A stretch of DNA of 12,501 nucleotides, from NCBI GenBank assembly GCA_005879015.1, contig VBMC01000111.1, positions 1 through 12,501 of the forward strand. Direction: 5' to 3'. Positions 6,210 to 12,501 of the stretch are shown here, piece after piece. Within the stretch, counting starts at the first letter, position 1. Each line of letters starts with the position of its first letter. Below the pieces are notes generated by a model. That model was not told the DNA's origin. It was given only the letters and a program-made list of their open reading frames with translations, and searched no databases. The stretch comes from Methanobacteriota archaeon (GTDB lineage Archaea > Thermoplasmatota > Thermoplasmata > RBG-16-68-12). A program made the translations under genes and the position numbers.

Positions 6210-6758
6210 ATGGAAGATTACGCCCGCATCCTCGATTACCTACCGCAAGGCCATCCCGACCAGTCCAAGTTCCACCGGGAGCCGCTCGCGTACGCGCTCG
6301 GCGTGGACGAGTTCAAGCTGTTCGAGCTCGTGCCCCGCGATGGCGCGAACCTGTCGATCGGGCAACGCGTGTACATCGGTAAGGAAGTCGAGATGCGCAC
6401 GGAGATCCTGCACGTGAAACGGCGAGTCGGATATGAGGAGCTGACGACCGCAGCGCAGAAGGAGTTGCCGTTCGTCATCCAGGAGATCGTGAAGGAGAAG
6501 GAAGAGAAGTTCGTCGACTTCTTCAACCGAGCGCAGGCGATCACGACGCGGTTCCACATGCTCGAGCTGTTGCCGGGTCTCGGCAAGAAGACGATGTGGG
6601 CGATCCTCGAGGAGCGGAAGAAGGGGCCGTTCAAGTCGTTCCAGGACCTCGACCAGCGCGTGCCGAGCATTCATCATCCGGAAAAGCTGGTTGCGAAACG
6701 GATCGAGATGGAGATCTCCGACCCGACCCAGAAGTACCGCCTATTCGTGGCCCGGTAG
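6210..6758 (+). CDS. DUF655 family archaeal protein (helix-hairpin-helix)
   Basis: The 182-residue protein matches DUF655, an archaeal family normally encoded between rpoF and the 16S rRNA dimethyltransferase ksgA. The N-terminal half is an OB-like beta domain (YARILDYLPQG, KLFELVPRDGANLSIGQRVYIG). A helical part contains HMLELLPGLGKKTMWAILEE, a helix-hairpin-helix motif (LLPGLGKKT) that suggests nucleic-acid binding, and the end KYRLFVAR is typical of the family. The exact function is not established; a role in RNA or ribosome metabolism is inferred from its neighbours. The ATG at 6210 is 13 bases after the rpo4 stop, so the two are probably co-transcribed. The expected ksgA does not follow. 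Confidence 0.85.
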   Translation: MEDYARILDYLPQGHPDQSKFHREPLAYALGVDEFKLFELVPRDGANLSIGQRVYIGKEVEMRTEILHVKRRVGYEELTTAAQKELPFVIQEIVKEKEEKFVDFFNRAQAITTRFHMLELLPGLGKKTMWAILEERKKGPFKSFQDLDQRVPSIHHPEKLVAKRIEMEISDPTQKYRLFVAR

Positions 6759-6876
6759 GGATAACGACCGCGGCAGTCCATTCGCCGAGCTCCGGTCCGG
6801 AGACTACAATAGACGCGGGAAGCAATCTCGCATGCCGGCTCGATTTGACGAGCATCGACCTTTCACTCGGATCGTC

Positions 6877-7214
6877 CTAGCCTGTCCCTTCATAGTGGAG
6901 CTGTCGAAAGAGGTCTTCGCTTCGAAGGGCGAGGCCGAAGGCGAGTTCGTTCTGAATCGGCCCCAATTCGACCGCGATCGTTTCCAGCTTAACGCCACTC
7001 GGAGTGACGTTCCCCTCCACGACAGTTCGGTTCCGCTCCCGGATGATGACATGACCCTCGGTCATCGGTCCGATCTGGTAGGTGCGGTCATCGAATTCGA
7101 AACTCGTTTCCCCCGTATGGAACAGGATCTCAACCCTATGGGACGGATTTAGCTCACCTCGTCTACCACGATTCGTCCTGCACGAACGAGGCCTCTTTTG
7201 ACGATGATTGTCAC
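6877..7214 (-). pseudogene. Frameshifted gene of unknown function
   Basis: Two minus-strand frames together read like one small protein. From GTG at 7214 the first frame gives MTIIVKRGLVRAGRIVVDEV and then stops (TAA at 7149-7151). In the next frame, from 7155 down, the reading continues ELNPSHRVEILFHTGETSFE, then a segment containing DRTYQIGPMTEGHVIIRERN, to a stop at 6877. Adding one base near 7155-7157 would join them into about 112 residues; the second part alone can start at the ATG at 7065 (62 residues). The composition looks protein-like (alternating strands, charged loops), unlike other antisense frames here. I recognise no family. It lies 115 bases downstream of the winged-helix gene on the same strand. 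The rest of 6759-7328 holds no gene I can support. Confidence 0.5.
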
Positions 7215-7280
7215 GTCTCCAGGAAGGAGTGTCCTTCGATTATTCTTTCCCTTGAGCCCTGTAAGAATTCCCGTTTTACG

Positions 7281-7286
7281 TTATAA
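7281..7286 (-). promoter_or_regulatory. Possible TATA-like element before the frameshifted gene
   Basis: TTATAA lies in the gap between the winged-helix gene and the frameshifted gene, about 69 bases before the GTG at 7214. Being a palindrome, it could serve either strand; the minus-strand gene is the only candidate nearby. Confidence 0.25.
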
Positions 7287-7328
7287 CCGGTCCAACGAGC
7301 CTCTTGAAGCACCGACCTTTGTTGCGCA

Positions 7329-8138
7329 CTACGACGTTTGCTTCCCGATCACCGCCTCAACTTCGCGGCAGTCGTGCGAAGAGAGGCCGAGTTTTTTCCG
7401 GAGGGCCTCGAGCAGTTCCCGCTCGTCCTCGGTGATGGGCCCGTCCTCGAGGGCCTCCTCGGCGACCGCGCGGTAGATCCCGGTCCGATCCTCGAGCACC
7501 TCCTCGATGACCTGGGACTCGATCCGGTCTTGTTCCTCCCTCGAGATGCCCAGGTTCTCCCGCAGTTGTTCAACGAGCAATCGCTCCGTGGCGGTGACCC
7601 GGCCGTCCTTCCACGCCGTCATCACGGCCCGCGTGTAATCCTCGAGCCGCTTCACGCGTTCGTCCATGGCTCGCTTGCGACGATCGTCAATTCCCTCGAG
7701 GTATTCCAGATCGAGCTTGTCGACGTTCATCGCCTCGCGCACGATGTCGGAGAAAGTCAGGTGCACGGACGTGGCGGAATCGATCTCCTGGATGGTCATG
7801 TCCTTCGCCACGCCCGCGATGACCACGGGCACCTTGATCTTCGAGAGCCGCTCCTTGATCGCCACGGCGCGCTCCCAGCCGCGCGGTGCGAGGTAGTACG
7901 CCAGCATCCGTTGCTTCTCGCCCTCGATGTGGGCCTTCGTCTCCACGAGATAGCCGTCCCGCGACATCTCGTCGAGGTACCGCGACAGATGCTTCCGCTG
8001 GATGCCCGCGGCAAAGGCGATGGCCTTTTGCGTCAGGGCCTGCGGCAGCACATACCGTTCCTCCATGTTCCGGAAATCGGAAAAGTATAGGAGGATTCGG
8101 TCCTCCGTCGGGAGGGCCAAAGGCGATTCCCTATTCAC
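7329..8138 (-). CDS. Winged-helix protein with two C-terminal TerB-like helical repeats
   Basis: This 269-residue protein has an N-terminal winged helix (about residues 8-90: LTQKAIAFAAGIQRKHLSRY, then LDEMSRDGYLV, then a wing ending AYYLAPRGW) of the archaeal MarR-like type. A middle segment (KVPVVIAGVAKDMTIQEIDS) follows, and then a charged helix. The C-terminus has two related units at about 168-213 and 222-265: AWKDGRVTATERLLVEQLRE and ALEDGPITEDERELLEALRK, each followed by a G(I/L)S segment and an acidic helix. They resemble TerB-like repeats, whose acidic loop may bind metal. GTG at 8138 was chosen because a TATA-like run lies 30 bases upstream; GTG at 8204 is possible. It is probably a transcription regulator or sensor. 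It diverges from nre, whose promoter lies within 45 bases of its own. Confidence 0.72.
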   Translation of the reverse strand: MNRESPLALPTEDRILLYFSDFRNMEERYVLPQALTQKAIAFAAGIQRKHLSRYLDEMSRDGYLVETKAHIEGEKQRMLAYYLAPRGWERAVAIKERLSKIKVPVVIAGVAKDMTIQEIDSATSVHLTFSDIVREAMNVDKLDLEYLEGIDDRRKRAMDERVKRLEDYTRAVMTAWKDGRVTATERLLVEQLRENLGISREEQDRIESQVIEEVLEDRTGIYRAVAEEALEDGPITEDERELLEALRKKLGLSSHDCREVEAVIGKQTS

Positions 8139-8163
8139 GGGTATGGGAACGCCTGCCGTGCCG

Positions 8164-8171
8164 CATAATCC
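8164..8171 (-). promoter_or_regulatory. TATA-like element for the winged-helix gene
   Basis: On the minus strand this reads GGATTATG, preceded by GGCAA, and is centred 29-30 bases before the GTG at 8138. It fits a leaderless transcript and decided the start. Confidence 0.45.
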
Positions 8172-8204
8172 TTGCCGTGATGGGTTCGCCCATCCGGTGG
8201 GCAC

Positions 8205-8212
8205 CTTGATAA
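8205..8212 (+). promoter_or_regulatory. TATA-like element for nre
   Basis: CTTGATAA is centred about 30 bases before the GTG at 8239. It sits back to back with the minus-strand element at 8164-8171, so regulators bound between them could affect both genes. Confidence 0.5.
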
Positions 8213-8238
8213 GGCCTCCTCGGGTCCGATGACCGCTC

Positions 8239-9396
8239 GTGCTCGCCCTTCCGATGCGGTCCGCGTCACAGGACTTCGTTTCGCTCTTTGATGCCGATAC
8301 GAGGGCCGCGATTTCGAGCGGCTTGTGCATTCAATGTCGCGGGGCGAAGCTCCTGTGCGGCAAGGCCCGATGCCCGATCCTCGTCCGTTGGGACTCCATG
8401 ATGAAGACCGCCCCGATGATCGACCGGGTCGATCTGGACGGGTCCTCCCCGCCGGCCGTGTTCGTCGGCCGGTTCGGCTATCCGAAGGTGTTCGTCGGCC
8501 CCCTGGTACCGCCCGTCCACGGCGACACGCAGATCCTCGACGCCCCGGAGGAGTGGGTGGGCCATTCCATAGAGGACATCGTCCGGTTCCGATCGACCTT
8601 GGTCCGCGGGATGCACCGGGTGCACGTGAGGGACGTCGATCGAGGGGGGAGAATCGTGGACCTCACCCGCGAGCTCGCCCTCGGGACGCTCCCCGCGGAT
8701 GTGGAAGTCGGCTTCGACCGCAAGCCTCGCGGGCGGGTCGTCCTCGATGACAACGTGCAACCGTTCGGGCCGTCCGCTCCTTTGCGGCGGTTTGACCTCG
8801 GCACGCTGCACGTCGACCAACATCTCGACCGGGCGACCTCGGACACGGACCTGCGGGCGAAGGACGCTGTCCTCGACCTATACGGGCGTGGCCTCCCGGT
8901 GTCGAAGATTCAGCGCGCGTTCAGCGTGGGGGCGTTTGATCGGTTCCTGGTTGTCATGGTTCCGCGACCGTGGCGGTACGAGCTGATCGAGGCTTGGTAC
9001 CCGAACACGTTGTGGAACCCCCTCGGACGGGAGGTCGTCATGTTCGGCGACCACGAGGGCTTCGAGGGCCGCACGACGTACGCAAGCATCGGCGGGTGTT
9101 ACTACGCCGCTCGGCTCGCGATCGGGGAGTCCCTGGAGCGGGAACGGCGTCAGGCCGCAACGGTCATCCTTCGGGAGACACACCCTGGGTACATCATGCC
9201 GGTCGGTGTCTGGAATGTGCGAGAGCACGTCCGCGCCGCCCTCCGTCAACCACCACGCCTCTTCTCGTCGATGAAGGAGACAGTGGACCATCTTCGGACA
9301 CGCCTCGACATTCCCATGGAGCGGTACGTCGGGATGAGCGAGGTTCTCCAGCACGTCATCCACCAACGGACCTTCGACGACTATGCGGCCAATTGA
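8239..9396 (+). CDS. nre: Nre family DNA repair protein
   Basis: This 385-residue protein matches the archaeal Nre family, whose members (NreA and NreB of Haloferax and Archaeoglobus) take part in repair of DNA damage and interact with the sliding clamp PCNA. The N-terminus carries a zinc site with C30/C33 and C40/C45 (LCIQCRGAKLLCGKARCPI). The core motifs PPAVFVGRFGYPKVFVGPL and VPRPWRYELIEAWYPNTLW are the family hallmarks. Further on are DHEGFEGRTTYASIGGCYYA, and at the C-terminus HQRTFDDY, placed where Nre proteins carry a PCNA-interacting-peptide-like motif. The start is GTG at 8239, set by the TATA-like element 30 bases upstream; ATG at 8254 is the alternative. Divergent from the winged-helix gene. 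Confidence 0.92.
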   Translation: MLALPMRSASQDFVSLFDADTRAAISSGLCIQCRGAKLLCGKARCPILVRWDSMMKTAPMIDRVDLDGSSPPAVFVGRFGYPKVFVGPLVPPVHGDTQILDAPEEWVGHSIEDIVRFRSTLVRGMHRVHVRDVDRGGRIVDLTRELALGTLPADVEVGFDRKPRGRVVLDDNVQPFGPSAPLRRFDLGTLHVDQHLDRATSDTDLRAKDAVLDLYGRGLPVSKIQRAFSVGAFDRFLVVMVPRPWRYELIEAWYPNTLWNPLGREVVMFGDHEGFEGRTTYASIGGCYYAARLAIGESLERERRQAATVILRETHPGYIMPVGVWNVREHVRAALRQPPRLFSSMKETVDHLRTRLDIPMERYVGMSEVLQHVIHQRTFDDYAAN

Positions 9397-9461
9397 CTCC
9401 CCCACCGCCGGCCCTCACACGGTCGCAGCGTTCAAAGGTGGTGCTTCCTTCTCGCAGGCGA

Positions 9462-9905
9462 ATGGCGGCGCCCGAGTTCCCGACGCGTCCCGTGCCCGCG
9501 GTCGGTGCGATCGTGTTCCGTGGATCCCGGGTCCTTCTCGTTCGTCGGAGACGCCCTCCGAATCAACGTCGGTGGAGCATCCCCGGGGGGGCGATGGAGC
9601 TCGGAGAAACGGTGGAGCAAGCCGTGGTCCGAGAGACCCGCGAGGAGACCCAGGTCGAGGTGCGACCCGTCGAGGTGATTACTGTGTCGGACTTCATCGA
9701 GAAGGAAGGCGAACGAGTCCATTGGCACTACGTTCTCGTGGATGTCTTTTGTGCCTACGTCCAGGGAGAGCCGGATCCCGGGAGCGACGCCGAGGACGCC
9801 CGGTTCGTCGAGATGCGAGAAGTCGGCGAGTTCGACGTCACGCCGACGGCTCTCGAAGTCGTTGAACAGGCGCTCCTTGCGCGTCGCGGTGGGTCCGAGC
9901 GGTAA
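9462..9905 (+). CDS. Nudix hydrolase (ADP-ribose pyrophosphatase-like)
   Basis: The 147-residue protein contains a Nudix box at residues 43-65: GAMELGETVEQAVVRETREE. Nudix enzymes cut nucleoside diphosphates linked to another moiety, using Mg ions held by the Glu residues of the REUxEE core. The glycine normally at the position before the last hydrophobic residue is Gln here (EETQV), a mild departure. The lead-in RRWSIPGG is typical of ADP-ribose pyrophosphatase and MutT-type members, and the substrate cannot be told. The start is ATG at 9462, 65 bases after nre; no clear promoter of its own was seen, so it may be read through from nre. A repair or nucleotide-sanitation role beside nre would fit but is inference. 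Confidence 0.88.
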   Translation: MAAPEFPTRPVPAVGAIVFRGSRVLLVRRRRPPNQRRWSIPGGAMELGETVEQAVVRETREETQVEVRPVEVITVSDFIEKEGERVHWHYVLVDVFCAYVQGEPDPGSDAEDARFVEMREVGEFDVTPTALEVVEQALLARRGGSER

Positions 9906-9972
9906 AAATCGAGACGGCTCTGCATCGAGGGATATTCGGCCGGTTCCCATGTCGGCTTGAGTTTCAACGACA

Positions 9973-9980
9973 CCTTTATT
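9973..9980 (+). promoter_or_regulatory. TATA-like element for the six-helix membrane protein
   Basis: CCTTTATT is centred about 27 bases before the GTG at 10004 and supports that start over earlier in-frame codons. Confidence 0.5.
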
Positions 9981-10003
9981 GATTGCGGGGCACCTTTCGT
10001 TCT

Positions 10004-11035
10004 GTGGCCGTTCCTGCGTCGGTCGGGCCTCCGGTCCCGTATTGGCCATCCGTGATTGTGAAGCCCGAGACGATTCGCGGGATCGGGACTTATTATGTCA
10101 ACCTGATTCTGGACATCATCTTCGGCGCGTTCGCGCTTATTGTCGGCCTTTCGGCGGTTTTCGTCGCGACCGCTTCGGATCCGATTACTGCCATCGGAAT
10201 CACGGCGGCGCTCGGAGCCGCCTCGTGCGGGCTCATCATCGTCTTCATCATCAACTTCATCATGAGCCTGATGTCCGTCGTGCGGATGCATCACGGCGCG
10301 GACGAGTATGGACCCGAGCATTCCGCGAATGCCCAACGCGGCGTTCTCTTCAAATGGATCGGGACGAGCCTGTCGACGATGGCCGCGATCTTGGTCGTGT
10401 ACCTCCTGATCGCCGGAAGCACGGCTTTCGTGTTCGGCGGATCCGTCCCGACGATTGTCTACGTCCCGCTCCTGATCACCGCCTTCTGGACGAGCGGGGT
10501 CAGTGCGAAGGCGCAGATGTATCGGTTCTTCGTCCGCTCGCTCCAACCGCCGGAGACGCGGCGTTGGTCGGATCTCGCGTCCGCCCTAATCCCGGCACTC
10601 GGGATCATCGGCCTGGTCGTCGTTGGGTACTTCACGGTCCGAATCGTCGATTTGATCTCGCATCCGGGTCCTGTCACGGCCCAGGAGGCGAGCCGTCTTT
10701 CGGGACTCATGATCGGCGGTGTCTTCCTTCCGCCCGGATTCGCGCTCGTCGGGTACTTGATTTTCTTGATTGTCTACGGGCGAACCCGGCAACGTTTATC
10801 GGAGGGTTTGAACCGTCTGTACGGCACCGCCTTTGGATCGATCCCCGTCCCGGGCGCCTGGAACCCGTTCACGGCTGTGCCGCCGCCTGGGGCAACCACA
10901 CCCGTATCGAGTCCTGCCCTTCAGGGGTCGGGTGGGGGATTCTGCGGGCAATGCGGACATCCGCTGCCGGCGTCAGCCCTTTTCTGTGTTAACTGTGGCG
11001 CCCGTACAGGTGTGAGTCCACCGGTACCACCTTGA
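10004..11035 (+). CDS. Six-helix membrane protein with C-terminal zinc ribbon
   Basis: This 343-residue protein has about six hydrophobic helices between residues 30 and 275, for example VNLILDIIFGAFALIVGL, CGLIIVFIINFIMSLMSV, MAAILVVYLLIAGSTAFV and LVGYLIFLIVYG. A Pro/Gly-rich linker (about 288-312) then leads to a zinc ribbon with C314/C317 (FCGQCGH) and C328/C331 (FCVNCGA). This design, a membrane body plus a cytoplasmic ribbon, is common in archaea with unknown roles. GTG at 10004 is favoured by the TATA-like element 27 bases upstream. It stands alone; the next gene has its own promoter element 55 bases downstream. Confidence 0.75.
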   Translation: MAVPASVGPPVPYWPSVIVKPETIRGIGTYYVNLILDIIFGAFALIVGLSAVFVATASDPITAIGITAALGAASCGLIIVFIINFIMSLMSVVRMHHGADEYGPEHSANAQRGVLFKWIGTSLSTMAAILVVYLLIAGSTAFVFGGSVPTIVYVPLLITAFWTSGVSAKAQMYRFFVRSLQPPETRRWSDLASALIPALGIIGLVVVGYFTVRIVDLISHPGPVTAQEASRLSGLMIGGVFLPPGFALVGYLIFLIVYGRTRQRLSEGLNRLYGTAFGSIPVPGAWNPFTAVPPPGATTPVSSPALQGSGGGFCGQCGHPLPASALFCVNCGARTGVSPPVPP

Positions 11036-11053
11036 TTCAGACGGCTTGGGTCC

Positions 11054-11064
11054 GAAAGAAATTT
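11054..11064 (+). promoter_or_regulatory. BRE/TATA-like element for the GNAT operon
   Basis: GAAAGAAATTT has its A/T core centred about 30 bases before the ATG at 11091. It is identical over 11 bases to the element before the TauE/SafE gene (3161-3171), and the distance to the ATG differs by one base (37 against 38). Confidence 0.55.
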
Positions 11065-11090
11065 CGCTGCGGTGCTCTTTGTCCGTCGCA

Positions 11091-11612
11091 ATGGCCCGTT
11101 CCACGGTTCGCTTAGTTCCTGTTTCCCGCTTGGAGTACGACGAGTTCGTGAAGGAGCAGATTCACGAATTCGCGGAGCAGAAGGTTCGAGCCGGGCATTG
11201 GCGTCCCGAGGAAGCACGGGAGCTTTCACGCCATGCCGTCGAATCGTTCTTGCCCGCTGCGGGACCGTCGGAAGGGCACCGGGTCTACCGGGCGGTCGAC
11301 GAGTCGGACCGGAAGGTGGGCTGGATCTGGGTGGGACCGCCACCGGTTCGTCTGTTGAACGTTCCGACTCGCCGGTGGCTGTACCAGATCACGGTCGACG
11401 CGCCGTTCCGCGGCAAGGGATATGGTCGCGCCATGCTCGCGGCGACGGAGGAACTCGTGAGACGCGAAGGCGGGCAGGAGCTCTATCTGAACGTCTTTCG
11501 ATGGAACTCGATCGCACGCGCGCTCTATGATTCAGCGGGATACGAGGTCGTCCATGAGAGCGAAACGGAGACCGGCATGAGGAAAGCCCTGAACCAGGAG
11601 GTGACTCGGTGA
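11091..11612 (+). CDS. GNAT family N-acetyltransferase
   Basis: This 173-residue protein has the GNAT acetyl-CoA fold. Motif A is TVDAPFRGKGYGRAML, with the pyrophosphate-binding loop R107-G108-K109-G110-Y111-G112. It is followed by the helix AATEELVRREGG, strand ELYLNVF and motif B NSIARALYDSAGYEVV. The N-terminal 90 residues carry a helical segment (EFVKEQIHEFAEQKV) found in a subset of GNATs acting on small molecules or proteins; the substrate is unknown. The ATG at 11091 is set by the TATA-like element 30 bases upstream, not the earlier in-frame codon at 11046. The last bases overlap the next start by 4 (GTGA), so the two are translationally coupled. Confidence 0.87.
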   Translation: MARSTVRLVPVSRLEYDEFVKEQIHEFAEQKVRAGHWRPEEARELSRHAVESFLPAAGPSEGHRVYRAVDESDRKVGWIWVGPPPVRLLNVPTRRWLYQITVDAPFRGKGYGRAMLAATEELVRREGGQELYLNVFRWNSIARALYDSAGYEVVHESETETGMRKALNQEVTR

Positions 11613-11914
11613 ACGCGGTCTCGCAACTTCGGATCTACCGGATCAAGGAGGGCAAGATGGAAGAATGGCTGGAAGGATGGACCCGGGGCGTCCTTCCCCT
11701 CCGAGAGAAGTTCGGGTTCCGCATCGACGGGGCTTGGGTGGTCCGCGGTGAGAACATCTTCGTCTGGATCCTCACCTACGACGGACCGGAAGGATTCGAG
11801 GCTCGCGACGCGGCATATTACGCGTCCCCGGAGCGGAAGGCGTTGCGGCCTGATCCCGCCCCATGTATCGAGAAATCCGAGTCTTACATCATGGCCCCGG
11901 TCCTCCCTCCCTAG
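11609..11914 (+). CDS. NIPSNAP-like small protein
   Basis: This 101-residue protein matches the NIPSNAP/dimeric alpha-beta barrel pattern: QLRIYRIKEGKMEEWLEGW, then GVLPLREKFGFRIDGAWVV, then a strand NIFVWILTYDG, and a YYASPERKAL helix. NIPSNAP-domain proteins form ferredoxin-like dimers and are often found beside GNATs and other small-molecule enzymes; a specific reaction is not known. The start GTG overlaps the GNAT stop (GTGA), which implies one operon. Confidence 0.82.
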   Translation: MNAVSQLRIYRIKEGKMEEWLEGWTRGVLPLREKFGFRIDGAWVVRGENIFVWILTYDGPEGFEARDAAYYASPERKALRPDPAPCIEKSESYIMAPVLPP

Positions 11915-11954
11915 TCCCGTTTCGCCCCCATTCATTCGATTTGGACATCCGTGG

Positions 11955-11963
11955 AAAGTATTA
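11955..11963 (+). promoter_or_regulatory. TATA-like element for the last gene
   Basis: AAAGTATTA is centred about 45 bases before the GTG at 12004. With initiation some 25 bases downstream, this leaves a leader of about 20 bases that contains the GGAGGAGG ribosome binding site (11990-11997). Confidence 0.4.
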
Positions 11964-12003
11964 GGTGGGCACTGGGAGTTGGCGGTGTCGGAGGAGGCTC
12001 GAC

Positions 12004-12501
12004 GTGGACTTATGGACCGTGGAGGCGCTGATCAAGAACTACGCGACTCCGATCGCGGGGGCCGCCCTCATCCTGTCGGGAATCTTCCTTCGACTCCTGG
12101 GAAAGGGAGTTGCGTACCTGATTCTGGGCGTGGGAATTCTTGGGAGCCTGTATCTTGTGTGGAGGGGATTTGGATCCGGGCCGAATCCCTGGCTTCCGGT
12201 TGCGGTCCTGGCGGCCGGGATTGCGGCCTCCGTTGCCCTGGCGTTTGCTCTCCGGGCCCTGACCGTGGCGGTCGAATTCGGGCTCTTCACGGTAGGATGG
12301 TATCTGTTTCTTCAGGCGGTGCCCGCCTTCCTTCCCCTGTTCCCGGTTCTGTCCAGCGTCGCCGGTGCATCGACATGGATGGGATTCTCGATCCTCACCA
12401 CCGCAGGGTCCGCATGGGCCGGAAGGAAACGGAGGATTTCCCGCGCCCGCGGCATGATCCCCGGTGCCGTGGCCTCCGCTGCTCGCCTGGCGAGACGCTA
12501 A
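12004..12501 (+). CDS. Small multi-helix membrane protein of unknown function
   Basis: This 165-residue protein has four or five hydrophobic helices between about residues 13 and 142, for example AGAALILSGIFLRLL, VAYLILGVGILGSLYLV and VAVLAAGIAASVALAFALRA. A basic tail follows (GRKRRISRARG, ending ARLARR). GTG at 12004 was chosen because GGAGGAGG lies 6 bases upstream; an in-frame GTG at 11965 would add 13 residues without such a site. No family is recognised. The stop codon is the last three bases of the window. Confidence 0.65.
   Translation: MDLWTVEALIKNYATPIAGAALILSGIFLRLLGKGVAYLILGVGILGSLYLVWRGFGSGPNPWLPVAVLAAGIAASVALAFALRALTVAVEFGLFTVGWYLFLQAVPAFLPLFPVLSSVAGASTWMGFSILTTAGSAWAGRKRRISRARGMIPGAVASAARLARR

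Noticed and set aside
7338..8090. A 250-codon plus-strand frame opposite the winged-helix gene
   Set aside because: It is rich in Leu, Asp, His and Arg without domain motifs, whereas the minus strand encodes a winged helix and two related repeats.
9979..10992. A 337-codon frame overlapping the six-helix membrane protein
   Set aside because: It is an Arg-rich shadow in another frame; the membrane protein frame has helices and a zinc ribbon.
1..12501. CRISPR arrays, insertion sequences, tRNA or rRNA genes, attachment sites, origins
   Set aside because: No regularly spaced repeats, transposase or integrase motifs, or tRNA-like arms were found by eye on either strand.

Overview
The window is a stretch of archaeal chromosome with high GC content. 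Archaeal marker genes settle the domain: Sec61-beta, the chromatin protein Alba, tRNA pseudouridine synthase Pus10, ribosomal protein L21e, RNA polymerase subunit Rpo4 (RpoF), a DUF655 protein and the DNA repair protein Nre. Many genes have an A/T-rich TATA-like element about 25-32 bases before the chosen start codon, and several starts are GTG. This fits leaderless or short-leader transcription of the kind known in Thermoplasmata and Haloarchaea. I lean towards a high-GC, uncultured Thermoplasmatota lineage, but that is an inference. No rRNA, tRNA, insertion sequence, integrase or CRISPR array was seen, so this looks like core chromosome rather than an island.

Layout. 1-732: a cut-off F420/NADP-type oxidoreductase on the minus strand, divergent from a VOC-fold protein. 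948-2475: an HtrA-like protease and two small zinc-ribbon proteins, one of them membrane bound. 2582-4460: sec61-beta (minus) divergent from alba, then a TauE/SafE exporter overlapping a DUF1634 partner. 4491-6758: the conserved information-processing block pus10, rpl21e, rpo4, DUF655. 6759-7328: no intact gene, but a frameshifted minus-strand coding remnant. 7329-9396: a winged-helix protein with two TerB-like repeats, divergent from nre. 9462-12501: a Nudix hydrolase, a six-helix membrane protein with a zinc ribbon, a GNAT/NIPSNAP pair with a 4-base overlap, and a final small membrane protein.

The most notable observations are lesions in otherwise conserved genes. The HtrA-like protease lacks about 35 residues that include the catalytic Asp. 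The pus10 and rpl21e genes are joined at a point where the tail of one and the start of the other are missing. A minus-strand reading frame near 7155 is broken by a single-base shift. These are either real gene decay or assembly deletions, and read mapping would decide. The other candidate for something new is the uncharacterised winged-helix/TerB-like protein that shares a compact back-to-back promoter region with nre.
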